A stretch of DNA of 64,000 nucleotides from Arthrobacter subterraneus (GCF_900099735.1 NZ_FNDT01000001.1:277722-341721); one strand, 5' to 3'; positions 1-9,172 are shown, counted from the first letter of the stretch. Numbers and translations: made by a program. Notes: a model not told the origin generated them from the letters alone.

Positions 1-227
1 GCAGCTACCTCACGGCGGAGGTCACCCTCGACCTTGTAGTTGCCTTCAATGTAGTCGCGAAGCTGAACCAGCTCAGCGTCAGTCAGATCCTTGACGCGCG
101 TCTCCGGGTTGATCCCGGTTTCTGCGAGCGTCTGGTCTGCACGGGTCTTGCCCACGCCGTAGATGTAGGTAAGCGCAATGACAACCCGCTTTTCGCGGGG
201 GATGTCTACGCCAGCGAGACGTGCCAT
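1..227 (-). CDS. rpsM: 30S ribosomal protein S13 (uS13), 3' end cut by window edge
   Basis: uS13 sits in the head of the small subunit and contacts the P-site tRNA and the inter-subunit bridge. The reverse strand from the ATG at 227 reads [16 protein letters not shown] followed by [11 protein letters not shown], the typical N-terminus of the family. About 75 codons are present and the rest lies off the left edge. An AAGGAG ribosome-binding sequence (239-244) ends ten bases before the ATG. It follows rpmJ in the usual infA-rpmJ-rpsM order that opens the alpha cluster. Confidence 0.97.
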   Translation of the reverse strand, partial: MARLAGVDIPREKRVVIALTYIYGVGKTRADQTLAETGINPETRVKDLTDAELVQLRDYIEGNYKVEGDLRREVA

Positions 228-391
228 AGTGGCGGTTCTCCTTTTGGTGACCGGAGGTCTGAAACAGCGCGGCCCGGAAGATCCCGGTCCCCGGCCTCCG
301 TACCGGGGGTGTGGGCGCATCCTTCCGGATGAGCCCTGCGCTGCTTTTTTACTGTGGTGTTACTACGCGTGGGTGACCCTCAAAAGAGGAT

Positions 392-505
392 TCAGCCCTG
401 GCGCTGCTTGTGGCGCGGGTTTTCGCAGATTACGAGTACGTTGCCCTTGCGGCGAACCACCTGGCACTTGTCGCAAATCCGCTTCACGCTCGGCTGGACC
501 TTCAT
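392..505 (-). CDS. rpmJ: 50S ribosomal protein L36 (bL36), zinc-binding form
   Basis: A 37-residue protein starting [14 protein letters not shown], a small late-assembly component of the large subunit. Cys11, Cys14, Cys27 and His32 form the CxxC...C...H zinc ribbon, so this is the zinc-containing (C+) paralogue. The ATG is at 505 and the TGA ends at 392, which leaves a gap of about 160 bases before rpsM. It lies directly downstream of infA, the usual bacterial arrangement. It is easily missed because of its size. Confidence 0.96.
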   Translation of the reverse strand: MKVQPSVKRICDKCQVVRRKGNVLVICENPRHKQRQG

Positions 506-525
506 GGTTTTCCTTTGCGTTTGTC

Positions 526-747
526 TTATTTGTAGCGGTAGACAATACGACCCCTGGTGAGGTCATAAGGGCTGAGTTCCACTACCACCCGGTCCTCGGG
601 GAGGATTCGAATGTAGTGCTGACGCATCTTTCCCGAGATGTGGGCTAGAACAATGTGTCCGTTGGCCAACTCAACGCGGAACATCGCGTTGGGCAGAGCC
701 TCGTTCACAGTGCCTTCAATCTCAATGACACCGTCTTTCTTGGCCAT
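526..747 (-). CDS. infA: Translation initiation factor IF-1
   Basis: IF-1 binds the ribosomal A site during initiation and supports IF-2 and IF-3. The product has 73 residues, the normal length, is a single S1/OB-fold domain, and begins [14 protein letters not shown]. The family core [20 protein letters not shown] is present. A longer in-frame reading back to 873 exists, but the ATG at 747 is preceded by a strong GCGGAGGAT ribosome site and matches family length. It probably starts the infA-rpmJ-rpsM transcript. Confidence 0.97.
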   Translation of the reverse strand: MAKKDGVIEIEGTVNEALPNAMFRVELANGHIVLAHISGKMRQHYIRILPEDRVVVELSPYDLTRGRIVYRYK

Positions 748-975
748 ATCCTCCGCTAACTTCTGTGCCGCCACTTGCGGGGCGGACGGTCTTGGGTTTT
801 GATTGTCTACATCCTTTGCCCGTGCTATTCGCCAGGCCCGCCCAGAATTGGGCACAGGGGAAGAGACAACCAACGGACAACTCTACGCTATGGCCGTCCA
901 GATGTTAAATCGCTGCACGGGCCCACGGCGCCGTGAATAGACCCGGCGGAACGCCGTCGGAAAGGCCCGGGACGG

Positions 976-1446
976 CTAGCCCTTGGAGCGCTTCCAGAAA
1001 TGGTGCGCGCGGTGACCATCATCCGTGTGCACCACCAGGACCGGACAGGAGGCATGCGAAACGCATGCTGAGCTCACCGAGCCGAGATGCAGCCCCATGA
1101 AACCGCCATGGCCGCGCCTGCCCACCACAAGCATCACTGCGTCTGCACTCGCTTCGACCAGTTTGGCCGGCGCTGGACCGCGGATAAGTTCCTGGCTGAC
1201 ATTGACCGCAGGCTCGGGCCCGAACGCCCTGCCGAGCGCCGCCGTGAGCGCGTTTCCCGCTGAGGCTTCAAAAGCGTCAAGGTCAGGCGGGATGTAGTCG
1301 GCGTACATCTTCGGGAAGTCCCAGCACGCCACCGCATGAACCCTCGCATCCAGCGCGGGCGCCATTCGCGCCGCAAGATGCAGCGCCTGAATTGAGCAAT
1401 CAGAGCCGTCCACGCCAACCACGATTTTCGCTTCGGGGCTTTCCAT
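976..1446 (-). CDS. Universal stress protein (UspA family)
   Basis: A 156-residue single-domain Usp protein. The N-terminus carries the KIVVGVDGSDCS strand-loop. Near the C-terminus GRRGHGGFMGLHLGS fits the ATP-binding pattern G-x2-G-x9-G-S, which suggests an ATP-binding type. The ATG at 1446 is preferred over an in-frame start at 1488 because AGAAGGAGA sits just upstream of it. The gene lies between map and infA, interrupting the spc-alpha run on the same strand. A role in stress survival is inferred from the family only. Confidence 0.9.
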   Translation of the reverse strand: MESPEAKIVVGVDGSDCSIQALHLAARMAPALDARVHAVACWDFPKMYADYIPPDLDAFEASAGNALTAALGRAFGPEPAVNVSQELIRGPAPAKLVEASADAVMLVVGRRGHGGFMGLHLGSVSSACVSHASCPVLVVHTDDGHRAHHFWKRSKG

Positions 1447-1561
1447 CGCCGTTCTCCTTCTCCCCCGTCCGTTCAACGGTGAATCCAAGGGTGTTGCTGA
1501 CCATAGACCCGGCCCGCATGCCCGTCAAGAGAGAGAATTTTGAGCCGGCCCGGCTGGCGCC

Positions 1562-2386
1562 CTAAAGGAGAGGAACCGGCGTAACGCCCAGTTCCGCAAG
1601 CCGAGCAGCGCCGCCGTCAGCGGCTGTGAGGACCCAGATACCGCCGTCGTGCACAGCCACGGTGTGTTCCCACTGGCTGGCCCGCTTGCCGTCGACAGTG
1701 ACAACGGTCCAGTCGTCGTCGAGCGTGGCAGTCTCAAGCCGGCCCTGGACCAGCATCGGCTCGATCGCCAGGCACAGACCGGGCTTGATCTTGGGACCCC
1801 GGTGACCGCTGCGATAATTGAGCACGTCCGGTGGCTGATGCATCTGGGTACCGATCCCGTGGCCGACGTAATCCTGCAGGATCCCCAGCGCCGGGCCCTC
1901 GACGGAGGAGACGTAGTCATCAATGGCGGACCCGATGTCGCCGACGAACTTGCCGGTGGCGAGAGCAGCGATCCCCCGCCACATGGCTTCCTCGGTGACA
2001 CGGGACAGCCGGACGTCCTCGGGACGGGGATTCCCGACTATGACGGTGCGGGCGGAGTCCGAGTGCCAGCCCCGGATCACGGCGCCGCCGTCAATCGAGA
2101 TGATGTCGCCGTCCTGCAGCACGTAGTCGCCTGGGATGCCGTGCACCACCTCGTGGTTCACGGAGGTGCAGATACTGGCGGGGAAGCCGTGGTATCCAAG
2201 GAAGTTGGACGTGGCACCGGCTTCCTTGAGAACCGCGGCGAACACACCATCCAGCTCGCGGGTGGAGACGCCCACCCGGGCAGCCGCCACCGTCTCGTCC
2301 AGGGCGCCGGCGAGCACAATGCCGGCTTTCCGCATGGTCCGGATCTGATCGGCCGACTTGTACTCGACCCGCTGCTGGCGGAACAT
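1562..2386 (-). CDS. map: Type I methionine aminopeptidase
   Basis: Removes the initiator methionine from nascent proteins after deformylation. The 274-residue pita-bread fold keeps all five metal ligands: Asp99 (SIDGG), Asp110 (HSDSART), His176 (VGHGIG), Glu209 (IEPML) and Glu240 (WEHTV). His82 and His183 match the substrate-contacting histidines. It follows adk after a 5-bp gap, the standard secY-adk-map order, so it is probably co-transcribed with the spc cluster. Confidence 0.97.
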   Translation of the reverse strand: MFRQQRVEYKSADQIRTMRKAGIVLAGALDETVAAARVGVSTRELDGVFAAVLKEAGATSNFLGYHGFPASICTSVNHEVVHGIPGDYVLQDGDIISIDGGAVIRGWHSDSARTVIVGNPRPEDVRLSRVTEEAMWRGIAALATGKFVGDIGSAIDDYVSSVEGPALGILQDYVGHGIGTQMHQPPDVLNYRSGHRGPKIKPGLCLAIEPMLVQGRLETATLDDDWTVVTVDGKRASQWEHTVAVHDGGIWVLTAADGGAARLAELGVTPVPLL

Positions 2387-2391
2387 TCCGG

Positions 2392-2964
2392 CTACCGCGT
2401 TACTTTCAGGGCAGACATGACGCGCTCGGTCACTTCATCGATGGCGCCGATGCCGTCCACCCGGGTGACAATGCCACGGCTTTCATACTGCGAAACGACG
2501 GCTTCGGTCTGCTCGTGGTACAGGTCAAGGCGGTGCCGGATGACAACCTCGTTGTCATCGGTGCGTCCGTCGAGGCGTGCGCGTCCCAGGAGCCGGCGCA
2601 CCAGCTCCTCGTCATCCGCCGTGAGCTGGAGGACGACGTCGAGGGTCGAGTCATTCTCGCGGAGGATGTCATCCAGCTCGGTCACCTGTGCCGCCGTGCG
2701 GGGGTAGCCGTCAAGCAGGAATCCGTCCTGGACGTCTTCCTCAGCCAGCCGCGCGCGGACCATGCTGTTGGTGACGCTGTCCGGGACAAAGTCACCGGCG
2801 TCCATGTACTTCTTCGCCTCGACGCCGAGAGGCGTTTCATTCTTCACGTTTTCGCGGAAGATGTCGCCGGTGGAGATAGCCACCACACCCAGCCGTTCCG
2901 AGATCCGGGCGGCCTGCGTTCCCTTGCCCGAGCCGGGCGGTCCAATGATGAGCATCCGTGTCAT
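2392..2964 (-). CDS. adk: Adenylate kinase, short-LID form
   Basis: Interconverts ATP + AMP and 2 ADP. The Walker A loop GPPGSGKGT is at residues 8-16, and DGYPRTAAQ carries the conserved NMP-domain arginine. At 190 residues, with no four-cysteine insertion, this is the short form lacking the zinc LID seen in many Gram-positives. The start overlaps the secY stop by four bases (ATGA), which implies translational coupling. Confidence 0.97.
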   Translation of the reverse strand: MTRMLIIGPPGSGKGTQAARISERLGVVAISTGDIFRENVKNETPLGVEAKKYMDAGDFVPDSVTNSMVRARLAEEDVQDGFLLDGYPRTAAQVTELDDILRENDSTLDVVLQLTADDEELVRRLLGRARLDGRTDDNEVVIRHRLDLYHEQTEAVVSQYESRGIVTRVDGIGAIDEVTERVMSALKVTR

Positions 2965-4274
2965 CGCAATAACCCTTCGTAGTGGCGCTGCTGCAGCTGC
3001 GCATCAATCTGCTTCACCGTCTCGAGTCCAACGCCAACCATGATGAGGATGGAGGTGCCGCCGAACGGGAAGTTCTGGTTCGCATTGATGGCCACCAGCG
3101 CGATCAACGGGATGAGCGCAACAATGCCGAGGTAGATGGCGCCCGGCAGGGTGATGCGGGACAGGACGTACTGGAGGTACTCCGCGGTGGGGCGGCCGGC
3201 GCGGATGCCGGGGATGAAGCCTCCGTACTTCTTCATGTTCTCCGACACTTCCTCCGGGTTGAAGGTGATCGCCACGTAGAAGTAGGTGAAGAACACGATC
3301 ATCGCGAAGTACAGCGCCATGTAGAGGGGATGGTCTCCCGTGGTGAGGTAAGTGGTGATCCAGTTGACCCATTCCGGCGGGGCAGTCTGTCCGTCGGTGG
3401 GTGTGTTGAACTGTGCGATCAGCGACGGCAGGTAGAGCATCGAGGACGCGAAGATCACGGGGATGACGCCGGCCATGTTGACCTTGATCGGAATGTAGGT
3501 GCTGCTGCCGCCAAGTGTACGGCGGCCGATCATGCGCTTGGCGTACTGCACCGGGACACGGCGCTGGGACTGCTCGACGAAGATCACGAGCATCACTACG
3601 AACAGGCCGATCACCAGGACGCCCAGGAACACGTTCCAGCCCTGCGTGCGCAGGATCTCGCCCAGCGACGTTGGGAACCCTGCAGCAATGGCGGTGAAGA
3701 TGAGCAGCGACATGCCGTTGCCGACGCCGCGTTCGGTGATGAGCTCGCCCATCCACATGATGAGGCCGGTGCCGGCCGTCAGGGTGAGGATCAGCAGGAT
3801 GATGGTGATGAGACTGTCATCCGGGATGATCGGAACCGGGCAGTTGCCCAGCAGCGCTCCCGACCGCGCCAGCGACACCAGCGTCGTGGCGTTGAGCAGA
3901 CCGAGGGCGATCGTCAGGTAGCGGGTGTACTGCGTGAGCTGTGCCTGCCCCTGCGCGCCTTCCTGGTGAAGCTCCTGGAAGCGGGGAATGACAACACGGA
4001 GCAGCTGGGTGATGATGCTGGCCGTGATGTAGGGCATGATTCCGAGGGCGAAGACGGACACCTGCAGCAGCGCACCGCCGCTGAAGAGATTAACGAACTG
4101 GTAGAGGCCGCCCTCTGTATTGCCGAGCTGCAAACACTGCTGCACGTTGCCGTAGTCAACACCGGGCGCCGGGATGAAAGCACCCAGACGGAAGATGGTG
4201 ATGATTCCCAGCGTGAACAACAGCTTGCGCCGCAAGTCTGGCGTCCGGAAAGCCCGGCCAATAGCGCTAAGCAA
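2961..4274 (-). CDS. secY: Preprotein translocase subunit SecY
   Basis: The channel-forming subunit of the SecYEG translocon in the cytoplasmic membrane. The 437-residue protein begins with an RAFRTPDLRRKLLFTLGI amphipathic start and has about ten hydrophobic segments. The PAPGVDY plug-region motif and the GLLR C-terminal end are present. The start codon is TTG at 4274, preceded by AGGAGG five bases upstream. A 256-bp gap containing a hairpin separates it from rplO. Its partner SecE is encoded at 34,453-34,713. Confidence 0.97.
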   Translation of the reverse strand: MLSAIGRAFRTPDLRRKLLFTLGIITIFRLGAFIPAPGVDYGNVQQCLQLGNTEGGLYQFVNLFSGGALLQVSVFALGIMPYITASIITQLLRVVIPRFQELHQEGAQGQAQLTQYTRYLTIALGLLNATTLVSLARSGALLGNCPVPIIPDDSLITIILLILTLTAGTGLIMWMGELITERGVGNGMSLLIFTAIAAGFPTSLGEILRTQGWNVFLGVLVIGLFVVMLVIFVEQSQRRVPVQYAKRMIGRRTLGGSSTYIPIKVNMAGVIPVIFASSMLYLPSLIAQFNTPTDGQTAPPEWVNWITTYLTTGDHPLYMALYFAMIVFFTYFYVAITFNPEEVSENMKKYGGFIPGIRAGRPTAEYLQYVLSRITLPGAIYLGIVALIPLIALVAINANQNFPFGGTSILIMVGVGLETVKQIDAQLQQRHYEGLLR

Positions 4275-4468
4275 GCGTCCTCCTGATTAAGTCTTAGTGG
4301 CCCTTCACGGGCGATACACACCAACCGAGTCTAGCGGCTGGAGCCGGGCGTACGAGAACCCAGGGCAACGATAGCGCCCGTTAAAGGAAACAGACTCCTG
4401 GTGAGCCGGGAATCCCGGCCTCCCAAGAGTCTAATTGCTTCATGAGCCAGATCACAGTCGGCTCCCCT

Positions 4469-4513
4469 GCCGCCGTCGTCCGGATGCCCGAGGGCTACCG
4501 GTACGACGGCGGC
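4469..4513 (-). terminator. Hairpin in the rplO-secY gap, possible partial terminator
   Basis: Arms 4469-4479 and 4503-4513 form a perfect 11-bp GC-rich stem (GCCGCCGTCGT with its complement), with a further CCGG/CCGG pair inside. It starts about 20 bases after the rplO stop on the transcribed strand. There is no clear T-run, so it could be an attenuator, an RNA-processing site or a partial terminator that lowers secY expression relative to the ribosomal genes. Confidence 0.5.
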
Positions 4514-4530
4514 GGGATGCCGTGCTGGAA

Positions 4531-5079
4531 CTACGGTGCCGAGACCGTGCCGCCGGCGGCGGTGATCTTCTCGGCAGCGCTGGCGGACACGGCGTGGACC
4601 TTGACGTCCACCTTGACCGCGATGTCGCCCGTTCCCAGCACCTTGACGAGCTGGTTCTTGCGCACTGCGCCCTTGGCGATCAGGCTGTCCACCGACACCT
4701 CGCCGCCTTCGGGGTAGAGCTCGTTGAGCTTGTCCAGGTTGACTACCTGGTACTCAACGCGGAACGGGTTCTTGAAGCCGCGCAGCTTCGGCAGACGCAT
4801 GTGCAGCGGAAGCTGGCCACCTGCGAACCCTGCCTTGACCGAGTAGCGTGCCTTGGTGCCCTTGGTGCCACGGCCTGCGGTCTTGCCCTTGGAGCCTTCG
4901 CCACGACCAACGCGGGTCTTGGCGGTCTTGGCACCGGGAGCGGGACGAAGGTGGTGAACCTTCAGCGCGTGGACGCGGGGCGTGCTCTCAGCGACTTCCT
5001 GAGCGGCAGCGGCCTTGGCAGCAGGCTTGCGGGCCGGCTTCTTCTCGGTGGATTCCTCCACCGTCTTCTTCTCTGCCAT
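4531..5079 (-). CDS. rplO: 50S ribosomal protein L15 (uL15) with N-terminal extension
   Basis: An early-to-mid assembly protein of the large subunit. The conserved part starts at [20 protein letters not shown] and continues through the glycine-rich [20 protein letters not shown] segment that threads into 23S rRNA. At 182 residues it is longer than the usual 145-150 because of a Lys/Ala/Glu-rich N-terminal tail of about 35 residues. Its ATG overlaps the rpmD stop (TAATG). Confidence 0.97.
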   Translation of the reverse strand: MAEKKTVEESTEKKPARKPAAKAAAAQEVAESTPRVHALKVHHLRPAPGAKTAKTRVGRGEGSKGKTAGRGTKGTKARYSVKAGFAGGQLPLHMRLPKLRGFKNPFRVEYQVVNLDKLNELYPEGGEVSVDSLIAKGAVRKNQLVKVLGTGDIAVKVDVKVHAVSASAAEKITAAGGTVSAP

Positions 5080-5291
5080 TACTTGGCCTCCTCAACCTTC
5101 ACGAGGTGCGGAACCGTGTTGACCATTCCGACGGTCACGTCGTCAGCGTTGCGGACAACAGTGTGCCCGATCCGCTTCAGGCCGAGTGAGCGAAGGGTGT
5201 TCCGCTGGTTCTGCTTACCGCCGATAACGGACTTGATCTGTGTGATTTCCAGCTTTGCGGAGCTGGCAACCAGGCGCTTCGGAGTTGCCAT
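5079..5291 (-). CDS. rpmD: 50S ribosomal protein L30 (uL30)
   Basis: A large-subunit protein of the ferredoxin-like fold. The 70-residue product has the family core [20 protein letters not shown] and [11 protein letters not shown]. It is slightly longer than the usual 60 residues at the N-terminus. Start and stop overlap rpsE and rplO by one base each (TAATG), typical of tight translational coupling in this cluster. Confidence 0.96.
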   Translation of the reverse strand: MATPKRLVASSAKLEITQIKSVIGGKQNQRNTLRSLGLKRIGHTVVRNADDVTVGMVNTVPHLVKVEEAK

Positions 5292-6055
5292 TACGCACCT
5301 GCCTTCTGATCCTGCATTGCGCGCAGCATCGATGTGGAGGCAACCTCGTCCAGCGGAAGGCCGCGGCGTGCAGCCACCGCCTGCGGCTCTTCGAGCCGCT
5401 TCAGCGCGTCAACGGTTGCGTGAACAATGTTGATGGCGTTGGAGGACCCGAGCGACTTGGAGAGGACGTCGTGGATACCGACGCACTCCAGCACGGCGCG
5501 CACCGGACCACCGGCGATTACACCGGTACCGGGAGATGCCGGACGCAGGAGCACGACGCCGGCCGCTGCCTCACCCTGAACCAGGTGGGGAACGGTGCCG
5601 CCGATGCGGGGAACCTTGAAGAAGGTCTTCTTGGCTTCCTCGACCGCCTTGGAGATGGCCATGGGAACTTCCTTGGCCTTGCCGTAGCCGACGCCGACCA
5701 TGCCGTTGCCGTCACCGACAACCACAAGTGCGGTGAAGCTGAAGCGCCGGCCGCCCTTGACGACCTTGGCGACGCGGTTGATGGACACGACACGCTCTAC
5801 GAACTTGTCCTTGTCATCCCGACCGCCATCGCGACCGCCACGGCCACCATCGCGACCGCCACGGCCACCATCGCGACCGCCACGGCCACCATCGCGACCG
5901 CCACGGCCGCCGTCGCGACCACCGCTGCGCCCGCCGCGGCGATCGTCAGTGTTTGACGCCGTCCCGGTGGACTCGGCCGCGGGAGCTTCCGTTGCTGGCT
6001 GCTCAGCCTTTGCCGTATTCAATGAGGCTTCCTTTGCGTTGTTCTGCTCGGTCAC
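5291..6055 (-). CDS. rpsE: 30S ribosomal protein S5 (uS5) with RGG-repeat N-terminus
   Basis: uS5 lies at the mRNA entry side of the small subunit and affects decoding fidelity. The conserved body begins near residue 82 ([22 protein letters not shown]) and includes the [16 protein letters not shown] double-stranded-RNA-binding loop. The total of 254 residues is well above the usual 165-200, because residues 1-80 form an acidic then Arg/Gly-rich tail with several copies of GGRGGRD. The function of the tail is unknown; it may bind rRNA or mRNA. The rplR stop overlaps its start by four bases. Confidence 0.96.
   Translation of the reverse strand: MTEQNNAKEASLNTAKAEQPATEAPAAESTGTASNTDDRRGGRSGGRDGGRGGRDGGRGGRDGGRGGRDGGRGGRDGGRDDKDKFVERVVSINRVAKVVKGGRRFSFTALVVVGDGNGMVGVGYGKAKEVPMAISKAVEEAKKTFFKVPRIGGTVPHLVQGEAAAGVVLLRPASPGTGVIAGGPVRAVLECVGIHDVLSKSLGSSNAINIVHATVDALKRLEEPQAVAARRGLPLDEVASTSMLRAMQDQKAGA
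5816..5941 (-). repeat. In-gene 21-bp tandem repeat encoding GGRGGRD
   Basis: Within rpsE a 21-bp unit encoding Gly-Gly-Arg-Gly-Gly-Arg-Asp recurs about four times, flanked by degenerate GGRSGGRD and GGRDD units (residues 39-80). The units are nearly identical at DNA level, which indicates recent duplication or active slippage. Because 21 is a multiple of three, copy-number change lengthens or shortens the tail without shifting frame. Confidence 0.9.
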
Positions 6056-6435
6056 AGTGCCAGCCCACCTTCACGTGCGCCGTCTGCGATTGCGGCAATC
6101 CGGCCGTGGTACTTGTTACCACCACGGTCGAAGACGACTGCCTCGATACCTACAGCCTTTGCACGCTCAGCGACGAGCTCGCCAACGCGCTTGGCCTTGG
6201 CAGTCTTGTCGCCGTCGAACGAACGCAGGTCGGCTTCGAGGGTCGACGCCGAGGCAAGGGTGATGCCCTTGGAATCGTCCACGACCTGCACGAATACGTG
6301 GCGGGCGGAACGGTTGACTACCAGGCGCGGACGGACCGCGGTACCGGTGATGCGCTTGCGGACCCGAAGGTGGCGCCGTCCGCGCTGGGCGGACTTGCTC
6401 TTCGAGATGCGCTTCTTGTTGATGCTCAGTGACAT
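6052..6435 (-). CDS. rplR: 50S ribosomal protein L18 (uL18)
   Basis: Binds 5S rRNA with L5 and L25 in the central protuberance. The 127-residue product has the basic N-terminus [20 protein letters not shown], the core [20 protein letters not shown] and the C-terminal [20 protein letters not shown] signature. It overlaps rpsE by four bases and is two bases from rplF. Confidence 0.97.
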   Translation of the reverse strand: MSLSINKKRISKSKSAQRGRRHLRVRKRITGTAVRPRLVVNRSARHVFVQVVDDSKGITLASASTLEADLRSFDGDKTAKAKRVGELVAERAKAVGIEAVVFDRGGNKYHGRIAAIADGAREGGLAL

Positions 6436-6437
6436 GG

Positions 6438-6974
6438 TTACTTACCAGCCTTTCCGACCTTGCGGCGAATAACCTCGCCCGCGTAGCGGATGCCCTTGCC
6501 CTTATAGGGATCCGGACGGCGCAGCTTGCGGATGTTCGCAGCAACTTCGCCGACCTGCTGCTTGTTGATGCCGGACACGGATACCTTGGTGGGGCTGTCC
6601 ACAGTGAGCGTGATGCCCTCCGGAGCCTTGACGGCAACGGGGTGGCTGTAGCCCAGCGCGAACTCCAGGTCGGAACCCTTGGCCTGCACACGGTAACCGG
6701 TGCCGACAATCTCGAGGTTCTTCTTGTAGCCCTCGGTCACTCCAACAATCATGTTGGAGATCAGGGTGCGGGTCAGGCCGTGCAGCGAACGCGACTCGCG
6801 CTCGTCGTTCGGGCGGGAGACGGTGACCGTGTTTTCCTCAAGGGAAACCTGGATCGGGCTGGCAACAGTGTGGCTCAGCTCGCCCTTGGAACCCTTGACG
6901 GACACGAGGCTGCCGTCAACCTTGACCTCTACGCCTGCAGGCACGGTGATGGGGAGACGTCCAATACGTGACAT
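6438..6974 (-). CDS. rplF: 50S ribosomal protein L6 (uL6)
   Basis: Large-subunit protein near the GTPase-associated centre and the sarcin-ricin loop. The 178-residue product starts [16 protein letters not shown] and ends with the C-terminal signature [18 protein letters not shown]. Both duplicated alpha/beta domains are complete. It lies two bases before rplR and 18 bases after rpsH. Confidence 0.97.
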   Translation of the reverse strand: MSRIGRLPITVPAGVEVKVDGSLVSVKGSKGELSHTVASPIQVSLEENTVTVSRPNDERESRSLHGLTRTLISNMIVGVTEGYKKNLEIVGTGYRVQAKGSDLEFALGYSHPVAVKAPEGITLTVDSPTKVSVSGINKQQVGEVAANIRKLRRPDPYKGKGIRYAGEVIRRKVGKAGK

Positions 6975-6992
6975 GTTTCTTTCCCTTTCCCG

Positions 6993-7391
6993 TTACCAGA
7001 CGTAGGCGAGGACTTCCCCACCTACACCCTTCTTGGCTGCCTGGCGGTCTGTGAGCAGACCGGAGGACGTGGACAGGATGGCAATGCCCAGCCCGCCCAG
7101 AACGTGCGGCAGGTTGGTGGACTTTGCGTAAACGCGCAGGCCCGGCTTGGAGATGCGCCGGATGCCCGCGATGGAGCGCGTTCGGTCAGGACCGAACTTG
7201 AGGTCGATGGTGAGCTTCTTGCCCACTTCTGCTTCCTCTTCCTTCCAGCCGGCGATGTAGCCTTCGGCCTTGAGGATGTCGGCAACGCGTGCCTTCAGCT
7301 TGCTGTACGGCATTGACACGGAATCGTGGTAAGCCGAGTTGGCGTTGCGGAGACGCGTGAGCATGTCTGCAACTGGATCTGTCATTGTCAT
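6993..7391 (-). CDS. rpsH: 30S ribosomal protein S8 (uS8)
   Basis: Primary binder of 16S rRNA helix 21. The family is also known to act as translational repressor of the spc operon in E. coli. The 132-residue protein begins [18 protein letters not shown] and ends with the [20 protein letters not shown] rRNA-binding signature. In many bacteria rpsN (S14) lies just upstream; here a 91-bp spacer with no gene separates it from rplE. Confidence 0.97.
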   Translation of the reverse strand: MTMTDPVADMLTRLRNANSAYHDSVSMPYSKLKARVADILKAEGYIAGWKEEEAEVGKKLTIDLKFGPDRTRSIAGIRRISKPGLRVYAKSTNLPHVLGGLGIAILSTSSGLLTDRQAAKKGVGGEVLAYVW

Positions 7392-7482
7392 TGGGCTCTA
7401 GCCCTTCCTCGTAACGGTTTCCGGACCCCGGTGAACTCCAGCGTCAGCTGGCAACCCCGGAACGGACCTGCAACGTAGTTGA

Positions 7483-8058
7483 TTAGTCTTCGGATTTGAA
7501 CGGGAAGCCGAGCGCCTTGAGCAATGCGCGGCCTTCGGCGTCAGTCTTGGCAGTGGTCACTACGGTGATGTCCATGCCGCGGACACGGTCAATCTTGTCC
7601 TGGTCGATCTCGTGGAACATGGACTGCTCCGTGAGGCCGAAGGTGTAGTTGCCGTTTCCGTCGAACTGGCGCCCGTTGAGGCCGCGGAAGTCGCGGATAC
7701 GGGGCAGGGCCAGCGAGACCAGGCGGTCAACAAATTCCCACATGCGGTCGCCGCGCAGTGTTGCGTGCGCACCGATCGGCATGCCTTCGCGAAGCTTGAA
7801 CTGCGCGATGGACTTGCGTGCCTTGGTGACCTGCGGCTTCTGGCCGGTGATCTGGGTGAGGTCGCGGACCGCACCGTCAATGAGCTTGGAGTCCTTGGCG
7901 GCATCTCCAACACCCATGTTCACAACAACCTTGACGAGCCGGGGAACCTGGTTGACGTTGCTGTAGTTGAACTCTTCCAGCAGCGTCGACTTGATCTCGG
8001 ACGCGTAGCGGGCCTTCAGGCGGGGGGTGATCTTGGTTTCTACGGCTTCAGCAGTCAT
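7483..8058 (-). CDS. rplE: 50S ribosomal protein L5 (uL5)
   Basis: Central-protuberance protein that binds 5S rRNA and touches the P-site tRNA. The 191-residue product contains [19 protein letters not shown] and the [20 protein letters not shown] signature. The start overlaps the rplX stop (TAATG). The usual neighbour rpsN is missing downstream. Confidence 0.97.
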   Translation of the reverse strand: MTAEAVETKITPRLKARYASEIKSTLLEEFNYSNVNQVPRLVKVVVNMGVGDAAKDSKLIDGAVRDLTQITGQKPQVTKARKSIAQFKLREGMPIGAHATLRGDRMWEFVDRLVSLALPRIRDFRGLNGRQFDGNGNYTFGLTEQSMFHEIDQDKIDRVRGMDITVVTTAKTDAEGRALLKALGFPFKSED

Positions 8059-8435
8059 TACAGATCCTTCCCTGATGCCTTGGCGACGCGGATGCGGACC
8101 GTGCGCTCACGGCCGTCCCGCTCCACGGTTTCGGTGCGGTAGCCGACACGGGTGGGCTTCTTGCTCTCCGGGTCTACCACTGCGACGTTACTGATGTGGA
8201 TGGATGCCTCAACGGTCTCGATGCCACCGGTCTTGGTGCCGCGCTGCGACTGCCCGACCTTGGTGTGCTTCGTGATGCGGTTGATGCCCTCGACCAGTAC
8301 ACGGTTGCTCTCAGGGAATACCTTGAGGACCTTGCCCTGCTTGCCGCGGTCTCCGCCGCGCTCCTGCTTGGCGCCGGTGATGACCTGAACGAGGTCACCC
8401 TTCTTGATCTTCAGCTTCGAACGGGTCTGAGCCAT
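8058..8435 (-). CDS. rplX: 50S ribosomal protein L24 (uL24)
   Basis: Assembly-initiator protein at the exit of the peptide tunnel. A KOW motif is visible in [20 protein letters not shown] (residues 9-28) followed by [19 protein letters not shown]. At 125 residues it is slightly longer than the usual 103 at the C-terminus. It lies two bases after rplN and overlaps rplE by one base. Confidence 0.97.
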   Translation of the reverse strand: MAQTRSKLKIKKGDLVQVITGAKQERGGDRGKQGKVLKVFPESNRVLVEGINRITKHTKVGQSQRGTKTGGIETVEASIHISNVAVVDPESKKPTRVGYRTETVERDGRERTVRIRVAKASGKDL

Positions 8436-8437
8436 GA

Positions 8438-8806
8438 CTACAGCACCTCCGGGGCCAGTGAAATGATCTTCATGAAGCGCTTGTCGCGGAGTTCGCGACC
8501 GACCGGACCGAAGATGCGGGTACCACGAGGATCGCCGTCACCCTTGAGGATCACGGCAGCGTTCTCGTCGAACTTGATGTAGGAACCATCCGCACGGCGG
8601 CGTTCCTTCTTGGTGCGGACGATGACGGCCTTGACCACATCGCCCTTCTTGACGTTCCCACCGGGGATAGCGTCCTTGACGGTGGCGACAATGACGTCAC
8701 CAATTCCTGCGTAGCGACGTCCGGATCCGCCGAGAACACGAATGGTAAGGATTTCCTTAGCACCCGTGTTGTCGGCGACCTTGAGTCGCGACTCCTGCTG
8801 AATCAC
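8438..8806 (-). CDS. rplN: 50S ribosomal protein L14 (uL14), first gene of the spc cluster
   Basis: Large-subunit protein that contacts 16S rRNA across the interface. The 122-residue product begins [18 protein letters not shown] and carries [19 protein letters not shown], both diagnostic. A 390-bp gap separates it from rpsQ, so the spc cluster probably has its own promoter here. Confidence 0.97.
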   Translation of the reverse strand: MIQQESRLKVADNTGAKEILTIRVLGGSGRRYAGIGDVIVATVKDAIPGGNVKKGDVVKAVIVRTKKERRRADGSYIKFDENAAVILKGDGDPRGTRIFGPVGRELRDKRFMKIISLAPEVL

Positions 8807-9067
8807 TATTTACTCCTTGCGTCGCGCTGGTTCTCAGACCGAAATCCTGCCTACGGAATGAGCCTTGCGGAACGGTTGATCGGGGTGTCTCTGGACCCAC
8901 CTGGATTTTGCCAGTGGAGGGCCTAAACGCCCGTGCCCAAGGCATTTGCCTCCCAGGCGCGGGATGCGCAGGGAAGTACTATGCCGGAGCACGATTGTTT
9001 ACGAGGTTTCATGATGCGGGCGCGAAGGCGCCACACAAACTCAATATCTTAGCACGGATCCCACAGC

Positions 9068-9130
9068 GAAGATTCGCGCAGGTGTGGCGACCCAGCACAG
9101 TGGAAAGTCGCCACACCTGCGCAAATCTTC
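9068..9130. repeat. 24-bp near-perfect inverted repeat
   Basis: Arms 9068-9091 and 9107-9130 are complementary at 23 of 24 positions and enclose a 15-base loop. The core GCGCAGGTGTGGCGAC and its complement are exact. It lies just beyond the rpsQ terminator hairpin. It is too long for an ordinary intrinsic terminator and has no T-run. It could be a dispersed palindromic repeat, a protein-binding site or an RNA stem that protects the 3' end of the S10 transcript. Confidence 0.8.
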
Positions 9131-9142
9131 CGGACATGCGAA

Positions 9143-9172
9143 CGGTCCCCCGTTCAGAAGAACGAGGGACCG
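9143..9172 (-). terminator. Hairpin terminator after rpsQ (end of S10 cluster)
   Basis: Arms 9143-9155 and 9160-9172 (13 bp, one mismatch) with a 4-base loop form a strong GC-rich stem starting about 24 bases after the rpsQ stop. There is little T-run, which is common in high-GC actinobacteria. Its placement fits termination of the rpsJ-rpsQ transcript. Confidence 0.7.

Noticed and set aside
2982..4286. Long plus-strand frame of 434 codons opposite secY
   Set aside because: It is the antisense shadow of secY; the protein is His/Asp/Gln-rich with no family features, while the minus strand encodes a complete SecY.
5816..5941. CRISPR-like repeat
   Set aside because: The 21-bp repeats are contiguous codons within rpsE.
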